The translations under genes were made by a program, and so were the position numbers. Source: Dendronephthya gigantea (Eukaryota; Cnidaria; Anthozoa; Malacalcyonacea; Nephtheidae). From it: DNA of 64,000 nt. The notes below the pieces were generated by a model that worked only from the letters and a program-made list of their open reading frames with translations, ran no database searches and was not told the origin of the DNA. The stretch lies in contig NW_021163434.1 of the NCBI RefSeq assembly GCF_004324835.1, positions 1-64,000 of the forward strand. Direction: 5' to 3'. Of the stretch, positions 10,886 through 23,389 are shown piece after piece; positions within the stretch are counted from its first letter, which is position 1; every line of letters starts with the position of its first letter.

Positions 10886-13800
10886 ATGGCAAGCAAAGAC
10901 ACGCCGAAAAAGCTCTACGCGAAAAAAACCGAGGCAAATATTTCACGTTGCAGACTTTGTTATTGTGTTACTGACCCGAAGCACAGTAAAAATTTGTTTC
11001 GAAGTCAGAATCTGATAACTTTGCGCAATGCGGAGACAGTATATGGTAGTGAATTGCCACATGGAAACGACCTTCCTCGTCAAATTTGTTCTGCCTGTGA
11101 AAGAAGGCTGAACAATGCGATAAAGTTAAGGGATATCATCATTGAGACTCAACAGAAACTACAGGAGAATGTTCGAGCAAAACGATGTGTGGAAGTTTCT
11201 CCTTCTGTTATCCCCTCAGCTAAAGTGCGCACAGCTGGGACTTCACGGCGACGAAGTATTGACTTCGGTAATGTTGCTGCCGAAAAATCTCCAAATGTAA
11301 GTGTTCGTGATATTTTAAAGCTTCTGATATCTTTAGTTATTCTCATCTCTATATATTTTTAAATATAATTTATGTTTAAACATAGTTCTCGTCCGTATTA
11401 TTGTTGAATATTTTGCGGCATATTTAATATTCATGAATACTTTCATTGTTCCCATGAATGAATTCATTCACCCGCTAAGAATGAATTTATTCACACGTCT
11501 GAATTGACCTCTAAACTGAACAATGACTCAATTTTACGCTGCATTTCAGTATTCATGTTTTATACAGTATCGTTTTGTGCTTAATGTCAAGTTACAAGAC
11601 CTTTCACCACTTCCAAAATTTCAAAATATGGTATATTATAAATATATATTGGCATGTATAGATGACAGTGTGACAATATGTTAATTAAGGTCGATGCCTC
11701 AGAAGTTCTTATTGAGGCAAACAAGGAACTGATTGAAGTGGCAAGAAGAAGTGATGAATCTGTCCTCAGGCAACGGAATTATTATGGTTTATCTTGTGAG
11801 GATTGGATGTCTGATGTTGTAAAGGAGATGGCCACCAGATGTCCAACAGTGCATAAATTCCTCTGTGGTCTGTTGGAAAGCAGCATCTATCCAGCAAAGA
11901 AGAACCCTGCAATTTGCTTGATATATGGCATTGTGATGTTTTTACGATGCCATGAATTGAGCAGAATTCAAAGGATCAATTCTGTTTTATTAATCGAAGG
12001 TCAAGCATCTGTAAATGTAAGTCACTCTAAATAGTCCTTAATTAATGACAACCTCATACCCAGGGTCTTTACTGGGTACAAGGTTGAATTAATGAATGAT
12101 TGACAATAAATTGACCTGTTTGCCAATATCTTGAGTTTGTTTAAATGGTGTCAAGCAGATGTGTAACTAGAACACTAATTGAGGGGGGTGAATATTCATA
12201 TATTAACCCCCAAATGTACGCATATACTGTACATGTGTTTAAAAAAAAACGCAGGCAGAACAGAACATATGAATATTCACCCCACCAATTACTACTCTAG
12301 TTATGCCCTAGTGTCAAGCAATACATGACCAGCATGAAGCATAGCATGATTCTTTTAAATTTATTGACATCATTAAACATAACTTATTAGTACAAAATAG
12401 GTTATGTTTGGACCTAGACTGGGATCACTACCTATATCTTATCTATTTTTCAAAAGCAGTGTGTGAGCTCAATATATTTTCCTGAACTCAATCCTTCTAC
12501 TTTTCATAATGTTTCAGCTGATTTCCCGTTTAAACAAGTATGGTCTGTGCCTTGAGCCTATGAAGAAATACCCAATTCTAGAAGACATTGGAAAGAGTTT
12601 TATAGATCATGCAGCAGAGTTGGTGAAGTCTGGACATAAATTTGTGTATGTGTTAGACAACATTGACTGGGAGGAGAAGGCCCATGACATGAGGCAGAAT
12701 GTGCAAAACAGGAGTGTTCATGCTGTGGCAACAAGTATTGTATTTAATCGAGTTTCTGATGAAGGATTGCCCGATTCTGGTCCACAGCAAAGTCTTAAAG
12801 ATTGCAATGTCCACCAGCTGGTGAATATCAATCGACTGGAATCTGAGGCAATCAGAAGCAGATATAGAATACTTGTTGCCAGGCTTTTGTTTGAACATTT
12901 TCCTGCTTTTGCAATATTCAAGCCATATATACCTGGAGCCACTGATTGCCAACAAACCAAGAATATGTCAGCCAAGTCAGAAGTTGTGACAATGCCCATC
13001 TTAATGAAAGATGAAAAGAAATATTCAGAATGTGTGGATGTATTGGATCAGCTTGAGAAGTGGACGGAAGAAATATATGCAGCTGCTGGGCTATGTTCCC
13101 CCTCAGAACCTGATGATGCCGCACCAAGCATTGGGACCACATCCAGACCTGATCAACCAGCCTCACACGTACCACCTGCTACAACTGATGATGATCCTTT
13201 ACATGGTGTAAAAATACCTTGCTTTGGTGATCAACTCACTCGAGTCAGATTTGCTGGGGCAAAGGATCTTAGAGCTGGATGCCATTCAGCTAAACAGAGA
13301 CTGGATCATCTATATCCGTTTTGTATTGTCGACTGGCACACCAAAAGAAGTTTTTTGAAGGTACAATTGACTTTGTGCCACTTTGCCTAAAAAAATTCTT
13401 AGCCTTTGATTTCTTCAGTAATTATAACATTGGAAGGCTTGATATGCTATAATTTAATTAAATTTGAAATTGACTGCTTGTAAGTAGAGCCTTACATTTT
13501 TTCACATTTTTAAGACGAGTACCAGGTGTTACAATAAAACTAGCCCTGCTTACATGCATTAGAGTTTATTTCAGTTGGTTAAATTTTTTTGTGACACCTG
13601 TTAAAAGTACAAAAATTGTGTTAAATTGTGAAATATTTGTACCATTTCAAATACCAGTAATTTACTTTTGAGTTTTAAAGCAGTCACATATAACATTTGA
13701 TGTACAGGTGATTTTTTATATCCTGAACTGAATGTACTTTGTGATCTGGCTCCAAATTTGCCTTTGAAAAGTTCATTATGTTTATAAATCAAATGTGCAA

Positions 13801-14859
13801 TATTAATATTTTACCATGTAATATTCTACAGACAGTGTTCAAGAGACTTTACAAGAACTCCGGGAGAGAGAAAGGAACGCTGCGATTCTTTAGAGAGAAG
13901 CTGAACCGACGAAATGTCACTGTCGACGTAAAGCACTATGAGGACTGTGAGCAGCTGTTTTACAGTGTTGGTAAGTGTTTTGTGATTGAGGCCCTTTTGG
14001 AATTTTTCCAAATGGACGACACAAAACACAAGCCAGCAGCAAACGGTCCTCATAGTGTTCATGTATTGCAAGAAGAATACAGAAAGAGCTATATTGTCCA
14101 GGTGCTTGACAAATTTATTGATGAGTTTCTTTTCATTGATGATGAGGATGTGTATGATGAAGATGAAGATGGAGACAACATTGAAGATGATGGTGTTTGG
14201 AGCTATGGAATCAACATCATAAAGTGTTTTATGCTCCTTAATGATTTCAAGGATGCTGTATCCTCAGGCAATGGTGAACACCTCCTAATCCTGCGAAAAC
14301 AACTGCTGGTTCACTTTTTTGCAACATCAGGATTTAATGAGTTCGCTATTGAAATGCTCATCAATATCCTACAGTCCAAAGTGTTGCTCTCAACCGTCGA
14401 AGCTCATCGCTGTAAATGGGCTGCTACAGTGAATTGGAAAGGTGGTGCTGGCAAAAATATTGAAATTGATCTCTTCCAAGAAAACAGGAACTGTGAGATG
14501 AAGAAGTTGATTGGTGCAATGGGTGCCAACAAGACTGACAAGGCAATAAGCAGAGCAAGTAAAGCATCAGGAGGAGTAACAAAAAGTGGAGGCATTTGAA
14601 CATCAAGTGAACATTCATCCGAAGTCAACCACTCACTCACACAAATCCGCAACTGATGACGAAAAAATTATAAGCAGAGACATAAGAGTCTTGAAGCCTT
14701 TCAAGAAGGATGGAAGATCATTTGAGTCTTTTCCAAATATTTCATGTAATCCCACCCAAGCATTAGAAAAGGATAAGTTTACAACATGGATTGATAGGCA
14801 CAAGAAAAATATTTTAATGCACTATCCTTCAGAAGATGCCGAACTGTCACACGAGTGAT
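10886..14859 (+). CDS. ZAD-like finger / DUF6589 protein, four exons (candidate Academ-type transposase)
   Basis: Exons placed by splice signals: 10,886-11,296 (donor GTAAGT), about 11,703-12,016 (donor GTAAGT), 12,518-13,360 (acceptor TTTCAG) and 13,832-14,599; the last two join in phase. Exon 1 has paired cysteines CRLC...ICSAC like a ZAD-type finger. Exons 3-4 carry DUF6589-type blocks: VLDNIDWEEKAHD, HAVATSIVF, GDQLTRVRFAGAKDLR, FCIVDWHTKRSFLK, EAHRCKWAATVNWKGG, DLFQENRN. The protein is about 780 residues. The conserved C-terminus (VEAFEHQVN... HKKNILMHYP) continues in another frame from about 14,586 to 14,858, so one frameshift lies near the A-run at about 14,580. The exon 2 acceptor is weak. 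A convergent RecQ-like gene follows. Family resemblance is from memory; a transposase role is inference, and a host gene is possible. Confidence 0.7.
12049..12086. repeat. 38-bp palindrome in intron 2
   Basis: Starts CAACCTCATACCCAG and ends CTGGGTACAAGGTTG, so the ends are inverted copies. The core shares CAGGGTCTTTACT with the palindrome upstream of the gene. Confidence 0.75.
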
Positions 14860-14871
14860 AATTGCCTGTGC

Positions 14872-15658
14872 CACAAAACTGTGAGTAATCTACCTCAAAC
14901 AAGTATTTGATAGTTTTAAGTGAACTGCTAAGGTTTTGATTGAATCAATGTTTGCCACTAATTGATCTGTAAATTACAAATGCAAAATTTCTTTCATCTT
15001 AACCCATTGTCCAAAAATGAGAATTTTTTAGGCACACAAAATTGTATTCTGCTACAGGTTTTAAAATCATGGCAATAATTGTCAATCATTTTGGAACCTC
15101 AGGGGCATGCAATTATGTATGTTCAAGAAATAGTTGTTTTGGAAAATGTTTAATTTGCCCTATACTATAAATATAGAGTAGTATTTGAGGCTCATGAATT
15201 GAAAAGATGAGAAATTTGTTATATGATTTGTTTTCTATTTATTGACAATGTCGATTGTATCGATTTTGATTGTATCACACATTTCATGAAACAAAAAAAT
15301 TGTTTTCAATGGTTGTAATTGTAAAGAAATCTAATACTTACAGAAACTTTAGTAGAGAATGCACTATTAGCCTATAGAAATTTTTTATATCAGTTTTTAT
15401 ATAAATGTATTGTAAATAACACATTTGCACTTGCACTGGTCATATGAACACAAATCTTATGAATTTGTACATTGTAGATTTTAAGAAATTTTTTTAAAAG
15501 AATATATATATAGTATTGGCAAATTATTTACACTAATTGCAATTTTCCTGCCTGTCAGTCATTCAAAATTACAATAGAGGAATGGTGATTGACATTGACA
15601 ATGCATTGTCTGAAACCTAAACAGTCCCATGTTCCATTATTACAATAATTACCAATCC
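14872..15658. other. Region between convergent genes
   Basis: AT-rich, probably the 3' untranslated parts of the DUF6589 and RecQ-like genes. No exon or repeat is recognised. Confidence 0.4.
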
Positions 15659-15659
15659 T

Positions 15660-16049
15660 CTACTGCAAATTTGATTGGTTGTCCATAATGTTCAAGCACA
15701 AGGAACAAATACACTGCTTCTTACAAACATCACAACAAAGGTGGAGTGGGTTAATGTATGCATCCTGTTCGTAATCGAGCGATTTCAGCAGTAACTTCCT
15801 AAGACATATATTGTCACTTGAGCAAAACTCACGCATATCATCTTGCATGCCCACCCTATTTTTTGCAATGTCCTTGTTGTTGTAGTGCAAGTGAGCTGAT
15901 GAAGGTTTGCCATCTCTGCCAGCACGTCCTGTCTCCTGGAAATAGGCCTTTACAGTACTTGGAGGCCCAATATGAATGACCTGACGAATGTTGGGAATGT
16001 CCACACCCATCCCTATAGCCACAGTTGCAAAAACCACACGAATAGTACT
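15660..16049 (-). CDS. RecQ-like helicase, last exon
   Basis: The exon starts after an acceptor (TTCTTGACAG, minus strand) and reads VVFATVAIGMGVDIPNIRQV, then IHIGPPSTVKAYFQETGRAGRDG. These are helicase motifs V and VI of RecQ-type superfamily 2 enzymes, with the arginine finger region QETGRAGRDG intact. A cysteine cluster near the C-terminus (CCDVCKKQCICSLC) may be a Zn-binding remnant. The N-terminal helicase half (Walker A, DEAH) is not found between this exon and 17 kb, so the gene is cut off or its other exons were displaced by the repeat and retroelement sequence upstream. It is convergent with the DUF6589 gene. ATP-dependent DNA unwinding is inferred from the family. Confidence 0.8.
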   Translation of the reverse strand, partial: STIRVVFATVAIGMGVDIPNIRQVIHIGPPSTVKAYFQETGRAGRDGKPSSAHLHYNNKDIAKNRVGMQDDMREFCSSDNICLRKLLLKSLDYEQDAYINPLHLCCDVCKKQCICSLCLNIMDNQSNLQ

Positions 16050-16129
16050 CTGTCAAGAATCCACAAAGTGTGAAATAATGTATCTGTGATGTTTCAAAGC
16101 CAGCTAATAAACTTAATTACTAGAAATGT

Positions 16130-16470
16130 TTTCTTTTGTCTAAAAATTTTGTACTTATTATAAGTAAAATTATTCTTGTTTTAAGTAGTTTTTTTCTTAT
16201 TTGTAACATTCTAGGTAAGAATTGTGTGAGTAGGTTCCTTAATATGCAATAATAATTTTGCTTATTTCAAGCAATGTGTTACTTAAAACGAGTATTTTTT
16301 CTTTAGAAAATTCTTGTTGCAAGAATTGTTTTTCTTAAAATGAGATTCCAGGTAAGAATAATATTCTTGCCTGGATTCTTGCCAAGAATAATATTCTTAC
16401 TATACTGACAAGAACAATTTTACTTGTTTGTATTTTTTTTCTTAAAATAAGACTCACGATTTTGCTGTGT
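16130..16470. repeat. AAGAAT-rich interspersed repeat (MITE-like)
   Basis: Words such as AAGTAAAATTATTCTTG, CCAGGTAAGAATAATATTCT and CAAGAATAATATTCTTAC recur in both orientations, and part of the left edge matches the right edge inverted. It lies in the intron upstream of the RecQ-like exon. Confidence 0.55.
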
Positions 16471-17218
16471 GCATGTATTATGGATTTGGCTTGATTTACA
16501 TGAAATTAGGTTATAAATTATACAGGGACTGAAAAGCGTAAACATGCAGTGCTTCCACTTCCAACTCTAGGCCTTTATGTAATGTGATTTATTTACGCAT
16601 AGATATATTGCCAGGCATGAATTTTGCATACCCTTTCCGCAGCTCAGTTTTCTGAGCATCAATAATGACACATTAAATTTTACGCCGTTTTGGGATAATT
16701 TTGGCTAGGAGTAATGGTTCTCCTAGCCGCTTTATTTCTGTTAAACAAAACGATATTTATTAATACATTGCATTAAAATTCCAAATAGTTACGCTCAGAA
16801 AAGGGTGGAGGCAAATTACCGCCAAAACAACGAAGCAAAGCAAGTTGACCCCACCCCAAGGAAAGGGATGCATGCAGAAAGTTTCAGAAAGTTTCGTAAT
16901 ACATTAATACAGGATCAGCGGTCTGCGCGACCGTATAAACGAACATGGGCAAAAAGGCACTTACAAAGCCCGTTAAAAGGCATAGATTATCGCCCTTGCT
17001 GATAATCTACACTTAACTGATATTAGTTTAGCAGAGTCACAATATTACCGCGCCCAGAAGAAGCTTCTCCATCACCCTGTTATAAGCACTTTATTCCCCC
17101 CCCCGGAATGCAAACGATCGCCCTTGCTGACCATGTGCAAGCTGAGGAAGAAATAAAATAACCGCACAATTCGAGCAGAAAACTCCCCGCACGTTTTACG
17201 CTCGAAAATTCATCCAAA
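16471..17218. other. Boundary region before the DIRS-like fossil
   Basis: No gene. A hairpin GGCTAGGAG/CTCCTAGCC lies at 16,703-16,728. CGCCCTTGCTGA occurs twice (about 16,990 and 17,120) and may belong to the terminal region of the adjoining retroelement. Confidence 0.4.
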
Positions 17219-20200
17219 CTATGTTGATAGGGAAGAAAAACGTATATATTTGAGGAATGCGTTCGATTTCCAACGCCCCATAGTTCGAATTTGGGCATCA
17301 GAGTGCCCGTGTTCAGCTGCGTGGGAAGCGGCGCCTATTCGAAATGAATGAGACTTATATTTGGAAGTATCGAGTCCACAGAAGCGGAAAGCCTTTTTAA
17401 GAAGATTGGCAAACTCGTCACACGAGACTGGAATGCCCAGTTGTGATAGAAAAATAGCTCCGGGCTGGGTACCTCGCAAAATCATGTACTCCTCTAATAA
17501 GCGAACAGGACAGCATGCCGTTTGCCTGTAAATTTCCAAACTAAAAGGTCTACTGTTATAATTGTGCTTGAAGTCCTCGAAAGTCAACCTTATGCCTGCA
17601 ACCCGGCCATCATCGGGAGATATTTTGGAGAGTTGTCGCAATTGAAGGGGTTGGTTATTTGACTTCTTAGTTATTTCTCCAATTCTCAGGAACGCGAAAA
17701 ATGCTAAAGAGCACATTGCCCAGTATTGACATATTTGGTACGGTGACCCAGCAATATGAGGCGCAGCCTCAATAAGACGATTGAGAATTGGTAAAGTTAT
17801 AGGCAACCTACTATCTAAGCGGAAGCCTTTCTTACCATACCCCCTTTAAGATTTGCGTTACGTAGAAAACTCTCGTTGGATCCGGTAGATCGGACATGCG
17901 ATGAGTATAACCAAGTGCAGATACATAAGTGTTAACTGTTGAAGAGGCGTACTTGAGGTCAAATTAGTACGGTATGAATAACGCAACGACTGAGGGCGAC
18001 AAAGGCAAAGTGAACGATCCCTCATTAAAAATTGCCACATGAAATTGCGTAAAAAGTGCCCATGCCCGTTTATAAGTCGGCACTGAAGAAGGTTGCAAGC
18101 TACTTTGAGCTAATTGAGAAACTATAGTCGCCAATTTTCCGGCAGCAGGTGAAAGGGAATAGGCGTTGGAGCTCGATGCATGTCGGCCGGCGCCAATTGT
18201 GAAAATTTTTGGAGCTGTAAACGAGACAAACAATCAGCTAGGACATTTTGTTTACCCGGTATATGCTTTGCTTTGAATAAAATATTGTATTCTAAACAAA
18301 CTAAAACCATCCGGCCACCCGTTCCGCGTGTTCTAAATCACATATATTGAGAATTCTAAGTTTTAGAACATCGGATATATGTGACATGGGATGATCATCT
18401 GAGCCATCTAACGCGTTCGCTGTTTGCTGTACTGGGAACGAGTTATTTTGTAAGCGCACAATTAGCATGCATATACGAGCGTGTATACATTCTCACGCGC
18501 ATTCTTGCCCACTGTATATTGCGCTTACCTCTTGGACTCGTCAAAATTTCTAAATATTGCTGATGGCCACTAATTTTAGAAGCTACAACAATTTGACGGA
18601 TGATCAAAAGATCATTCTTAGGGCGTTTTTGACAATGGAATGAACACGACGGCGAACGAGTGTCATGATATAAGAATCCTTTGATGTTTGCTTATTAATA
18701 ACAGACACCAAAGCTTCATTATCCGTGAGAAACAAAATACAATGATTGCGCATTTTTGATCCCCATAAACACAGGCTGAGGACAATCGGATATAGCTCTA
18801 GAACGGCAATATTGTAACTCCGCCAGTCAGTTGGCCATGCGCCATAGCACCAGTCGCAACCAAACAGGGCCCCAAAACCAATACTACCCGAAGCGTCAGT
18901 ATATAAATTCAAATGGGAGTTATTACGCCAATGGTTGTGCAAAAAGAATGATTTGCCGTTGAAATTCGACAGAACCGTTTGCCAGACACGAAGATCATGT
19001 TTCACACTTTGCGTTAAGCGAATAAAGAAATGAGGGTGTGAAATGCCATGCGTTAGATCAATTAAGCGTCGCAGGAATGCGCGACCTGGCATAATGACGG
19101 AACATGCGAAATTAAGTAATCCAATTAAGGACTGAAGTTCTTTGAGTGTAACCTTTTTACGAATTAAAAAGCGTGCGATAGATTGAACACATTTCTCGAT
19201 TTTATCCATCGGCAATCGGGCCTGGAATTGTATTGTATCTAATTCAATCCCAGCGAACGTTAAAGGTTGTTGAGGGACCCATGGTTTTCCCGGTGCTATA
19301 GGCACGCCAATGAAATCACAAAGAGCAATGAATACTTGTAAGTTTGTTTTACAAGCAGAATAATCCGGTGCAACAAACAGGAAGTCGTCGAGCAAATGAA
19401 GGAGTTTGCCGATGTTAAGCCTTTCCCTAGCGATCCATTCGATAGCCGTACTAAAAATCTCAAAAGTGCGACACGAACTGGAGCAACCCATTGGCATTGC
19501 CCGGTCGTAATAATACAAACTCCGCCATTTTATGCCAAAGAGGTGATAATCCGCTGGGCTGATAGGAATGATTCGAAAAGCATTTTTTATATCTGTTTTC
19601 GCCAGGAAACACCCCGGCCCGCTTTTTTAATAAGTTGAATAGCGTCGTCAACGATAGCGTACCGCACAGATGTTTCGAAATCGGATATACCATCATTAAC
19701 CGATGCTCCCTTTGGAAACGATAAATGATGAATCATGCGAAAATCACCCGGTCGTTTTTTAGGAACCAGGCTTAAAGGCGAAACACGAAAATTTGGAAAG
19801 GGCGGATAATTAAATGGCCCAGCAAGGCGAGATGCCTCTAACTCTTTCGTTAATTTTTGGTCAACCGCTTCTGGTTTGTCAAGAGCAGACCGTAAATTTA
19901 TTGCTTCAAACGACTGTTCTGTGCCAGAGAAATGAATGCTAAAACCCGAAGTAAATCCGGAAATTAGTGTATCAACAATACTTGGATTATAACCTTCTAA
20001 CAATATTTGTAAATTATGAAGTTTTACGGGTGTTGGCAACGGACGTTGTTGAAATAGGCCTAGGCAATCGATCAGTGGGAGATGAAAATTACAATTCACG
20101 GCACGGTGCGATCCGTTGCATTTAAAACAAATGTGCTTGAAATCACAACCGGCACAAAACGTTCCGCGATGAAACTTAAAAATATCCCGAGGAACAGACA

Positions 20201-21216
20201 CTTTGAAGGGTGGCGCGTATGATTGCTGCCTTGCGTGTTCGGCTTAGAAGTAGTGGGATATTGACATTTCAACCATAACTCCCAGTGAACAGTCGCCCAG
20301 GGAACGCGCGTGGCCTGTGTTTGGCGCAAAAATCGAAAATTCTCATCGTAGTAAAACCAATTATGACCCCTATTGGCCAAATCCTGGATGATTTGACAAT
20401 ATTTCATGAGCGCGGGGGACTCATGGGGGTACCGTTGTGTATAAATGGAAACAAAAATATGAAACGAACGAAGCCAATCGCTAATAGTTTGACCCTTTTG
20501 GATTTCGCAGTCGGCTCAAGGAGAAGAGAAGCAGGTTGACCGTTGTCAGAGGTACGTACACTAATCTCGTATTTAGCGGCCGCGTCTGGGCCACCTGACA
20601 AAGTACTTATATCGACAAACTCCTCATTCCATATTTTAAGCTTTATTTTATCCGGAATCCGCGAATCAAGAGGCAAAGCGGCAGAGTGGAACGATTCCCG
20701 TGGACCCGGGGCACTTGAACATTGAAGAGAAAAAGGAGTGGTCTGACCTGTAAGGTTTTCTTGTATGGACGTGAGCGCGTCGTTGACCAGAGAATCTGCA
20801 TTGGGACCCTGGTTTGAGATTTCGATTCCGGAGGTAGAATCCGTTGGGGCAGACGCCATTGTGGATGTGGAAGACGCAAAGGTTGGTAAAAAAACAGCTA
20901 GCTTTTGCGTGACTGCCTCGGTAACCGAAGACACCAGCGTTGAGATAAGCTCACTCGAAAGAGAGGGCAAAGTCACTTGACTCACGGGCACAGTTGACGT
21001 TGACGGGGCGGCACCAACAGATACAGCATTGGACGAACTTCGAGTTCGACGAGATGTTGTTGGTTGGTTCTGAACAGACTCTCGCAAAAACGGCTGATGG
21101 AGCGGCGACACGCTTAGAACGACGTACGGGTGGCATTCTAAGAAATAAAACTTTAAAAGCAGAAATAGATACTTATGGCGTAATGAGTTTTTAGATAGTA
21201 AAGCAACCGCACCCAA
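17219..21216 (-). mobile_element. DIRS-like tyrosine-recombinase retroelement, fossil
   Basis: Minus-strand order is Gag-like Ser/Thr-rich protein (20,404-21,216), reverse transcriptase and RNase H (18,604-20,201) and tyrosine recombinase (17,219-18,310). Recognisable parts are the LLDDFLF polymerase motif, TDASGSIGFGA of RNase H, HIPGKQNVLADCLSRL after it, and LRIGE, HSFRIGAASHAAE and a downstream tyrosine (YIR) in the recombinase. These identify a DIRS/PAT-type element, which integrates by tyrosine recombinase rather than integrase. The copy is broken, with roughly four to six breaks. Terminal repeats were not resolved. Age is intermediate: domains are easy to read but not intact. A piece of its Gag-like region is included in the tandem duplication to the right. 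Confidence 0.85.
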
Positions 21217-21331
21217 ATTTTGTCGTTGTGCGAGAAATAAAACTATCCCCCGTAATGGCGAACATTCAATAGTGAGGATTCGTCCGTTTTTTGTCGTAAT
21301 TGAAAATTGGAACTTGTGAAAGAATGATTAG

Positions 21332-21690
21332 AAAATCAAACGTCAGCAGGATGAACATGGCAGATCCGAAGATCGCCGCACCGTTCACCCTGTGGCCAAC
21401 AAAACTCACAAAAAGTGTGAGAACTCTCATACAGATGAGAGATAAAGACAAAATCAAACGTCAGCAGGATGAACATGGCAGATCCGAAGATCGCCGCACC
21501 ATTCACCCTATGGCCAACAAAAAACTCACAAAAAGTGTGAGACCTCTCATATAGATGAGAGATAAAGACAAAATCAAACGTCAGCAGGATGAACATGGCA
21601 GATCAGAAGATCGCCGCACCGTTCATCATATGGCCAACAAAACTCACAAACAGTGTGAGAACTCTCATATAGATAAAAGATAAAGATATA
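21332..21690. repeat. Three tandem copies of a ~119-bp repeat
   Basis: Starts at about 21,332, 21,450 and 21,570 with AAAATCAAACGTCAGCAGG. Each unit contains CTCACAAAAAGTGTGAG, a small inverted motif. Repeated in unit B at about 25,874-26,230. Confidence 0.9.
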
Positions 21691-21792
21691 ATAGATAAAG
21701 GCGCTAAAGCGGTATTTAAGAAGTAATCACGAGTAAAGTTTGTCAAATGTCAAGGTTATATTATAAAAGTAAATGTAATGTACGACAGCTTG

Positions 21793-21913
<121 letters not shown>

Positions 21914-22003
21914 GAATTTTATAACATTTTAATTTCTTGAAGAATGGCCCCCCGATAACTTCGGTATAATTTATATTGCCCGATTCGATTAAAATGGACC
22001 CCG

Positions 22004-22474
22004 TCAGGTAGAAATGGCGTCACGGAAGGTCGTATAAAGCCATAAAAACACTCTCGGGACCTTCTCTAAAACTACCTGTAGATAATTGTTCAGCATTAAA
22101 CGCTGCTTTTCAAAAAGAGGGTTGTTCTTTCGCGGGGAAATCATGCATGCGCATACCAATTTTACGTGATATTGATCCAGCAATAAAGCAACCAAGTCGT
22201 CAATGCGTGACCCGACTGTTTCGGGCCTTAAGGAGGACAAATCGTTCGTGCCTATCTCCAGAATAACAATATCTGGGGCACACCGAGAAACTACGCCTAA
22301 ATCAAATTTGCGAATCTTCTTCACTGTTCTACCCCCTATACCGTGTAGAGAAACTCTCGCTGTGCCCTTGAGTTTAAAGGTTGGGCACATGCGAATATCC
22401 CGTTTATGTTTCAGGTCGCACTGTAGGCGACGAACAAATGAGTGTCCCAGGACCAAAACTTTTGGGGGTACCAT
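22004..22474 (-). CDS. SGNH/GDSL-like hydrolase, unit A copy
   Basis: The frame starts [17 protein letters not shown], with block I of SGNH hydrolases in the form GHSF (the serine nucleophile), and continues with HGIGGRTV and block III as EIGTNDL. The fold family includes esterases and lipases. No signal peptide is seen. It lies beside the DIRS-like fossil on the same strand. I recall such genes next to DIRS-type elements in coral genomes, so it is treated here as element cargo. Substrate unknown; host origin not excluded. Confidence 0.6.
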   Translation of the reverse strand: MVPPKVLVLGHSFVRRLQCDLKHKRDIRMCPTFKLKGTARVSLHGIGGRTVKKIRKFDLGVVSRCAPDIVILEIGTNDLSSLRPETVGSRIDDLVALLLDQYHVKLVCACMISPRKNNPLFEKQRLMLNNYLQVVLEKVPRVFLWLYTTFRDAIST

Positions 22475-22499
22475 TGTGTATTCGTAGCTACTATCTATA

Positions 22500-23251
22500 T
22501 GTATATCAATATATAAATATATAGAAAAACAAGTAGAACACTTCTGTAAATACCTTTCAACTTTAAAGGAGATCTGTCTTTCGCGATGTCACGCTTAAAC
22601 TGACCGTTTATGGTTTGGGTATTCGGTCTTTGTTAGTTTTCGATTTGCTGCTGGCCATTGACCACCTTTCCCATATTGCGTGCCATCCATTACCTGTCGG
22701 TCTTTTAGATAGGACGCAAAGCCCATAATATAAGATTTTTAATTATCGTCGGCAAGGCGTATCCCCTTGGGGGAACACCTTGCCTTAATAGTCTATTTAT
22801 AAAATCACATTACATAAATTTCTTATTTCCTTCGTAAATATTTTGTTTATATTATACTGTACAATCATTCACATGATGGTTATAGTCGGTGCAAACACGC
22901 AGTTTGCTTGCAACTGCACATACCATTGTTGTTTTTGGAACTTAAAATTTATGCCAAGAGGATTTCCTCGTTGTGATGTTTAATATTGGAGATAAGTTGT
23001 TTTTTTTAATTACATTGTACTAGATTATATATTTACATATCTATAGAGTATATGTTTACTGTTTAAATATTCATTAAATCAGTATCATATTTAACATTTA
23101 CATATAACCCAGTGGCACCAATAGGGCTAGTAACATGCTATGGAAGAAATGTTGCAAACACTTTTTAGAAACAGATTTTAAATGATTTTTCCATAGGTTT
23201 TCGCACTTTGTATACATGATAATGTTCGCTTAATTACTGTTTCTAAAACTT

Positions 23252-23291
<40 letters not shown>

Positions 23292-23385
23292 ATAAGGTAT
23301 CATAAAGTACTACGAATTACTTATATAGTAAATAATCACCAAAACGTTTAGCAGGCCAACACTGCCTTCTTGGTTTAGGCGATAG
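22500..23385. other. Non-coding part of unit A
   Basis: No gene recognised. A hairpin GGCAAGG...CCTTGCC with a CCCC/GGGG inner stem lies at 22,751-22,784. The rest is AT-rich and repeated in unit B. Confidence 0.5.
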
Positions 23386-23389
23386 CTAT

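Noticed and set aside
12653-14652. Minus-strand frames of 80-100 codons across the DUF6589 exons
   Set aside because: Shadows of the plus-strand exons, which have conserved motifs and splice sites.
20285-21194. Plus-strand frames opposite the Gag-like region
   Set aside because: Shadows of the minus-strand retroelement coding sequence.
22751-22784. Rho-independent-type terminator
   Set aside because: A GC-rich hairpin without a T-run, in a eukaryotic repeat; no evidence of transcription ending there.
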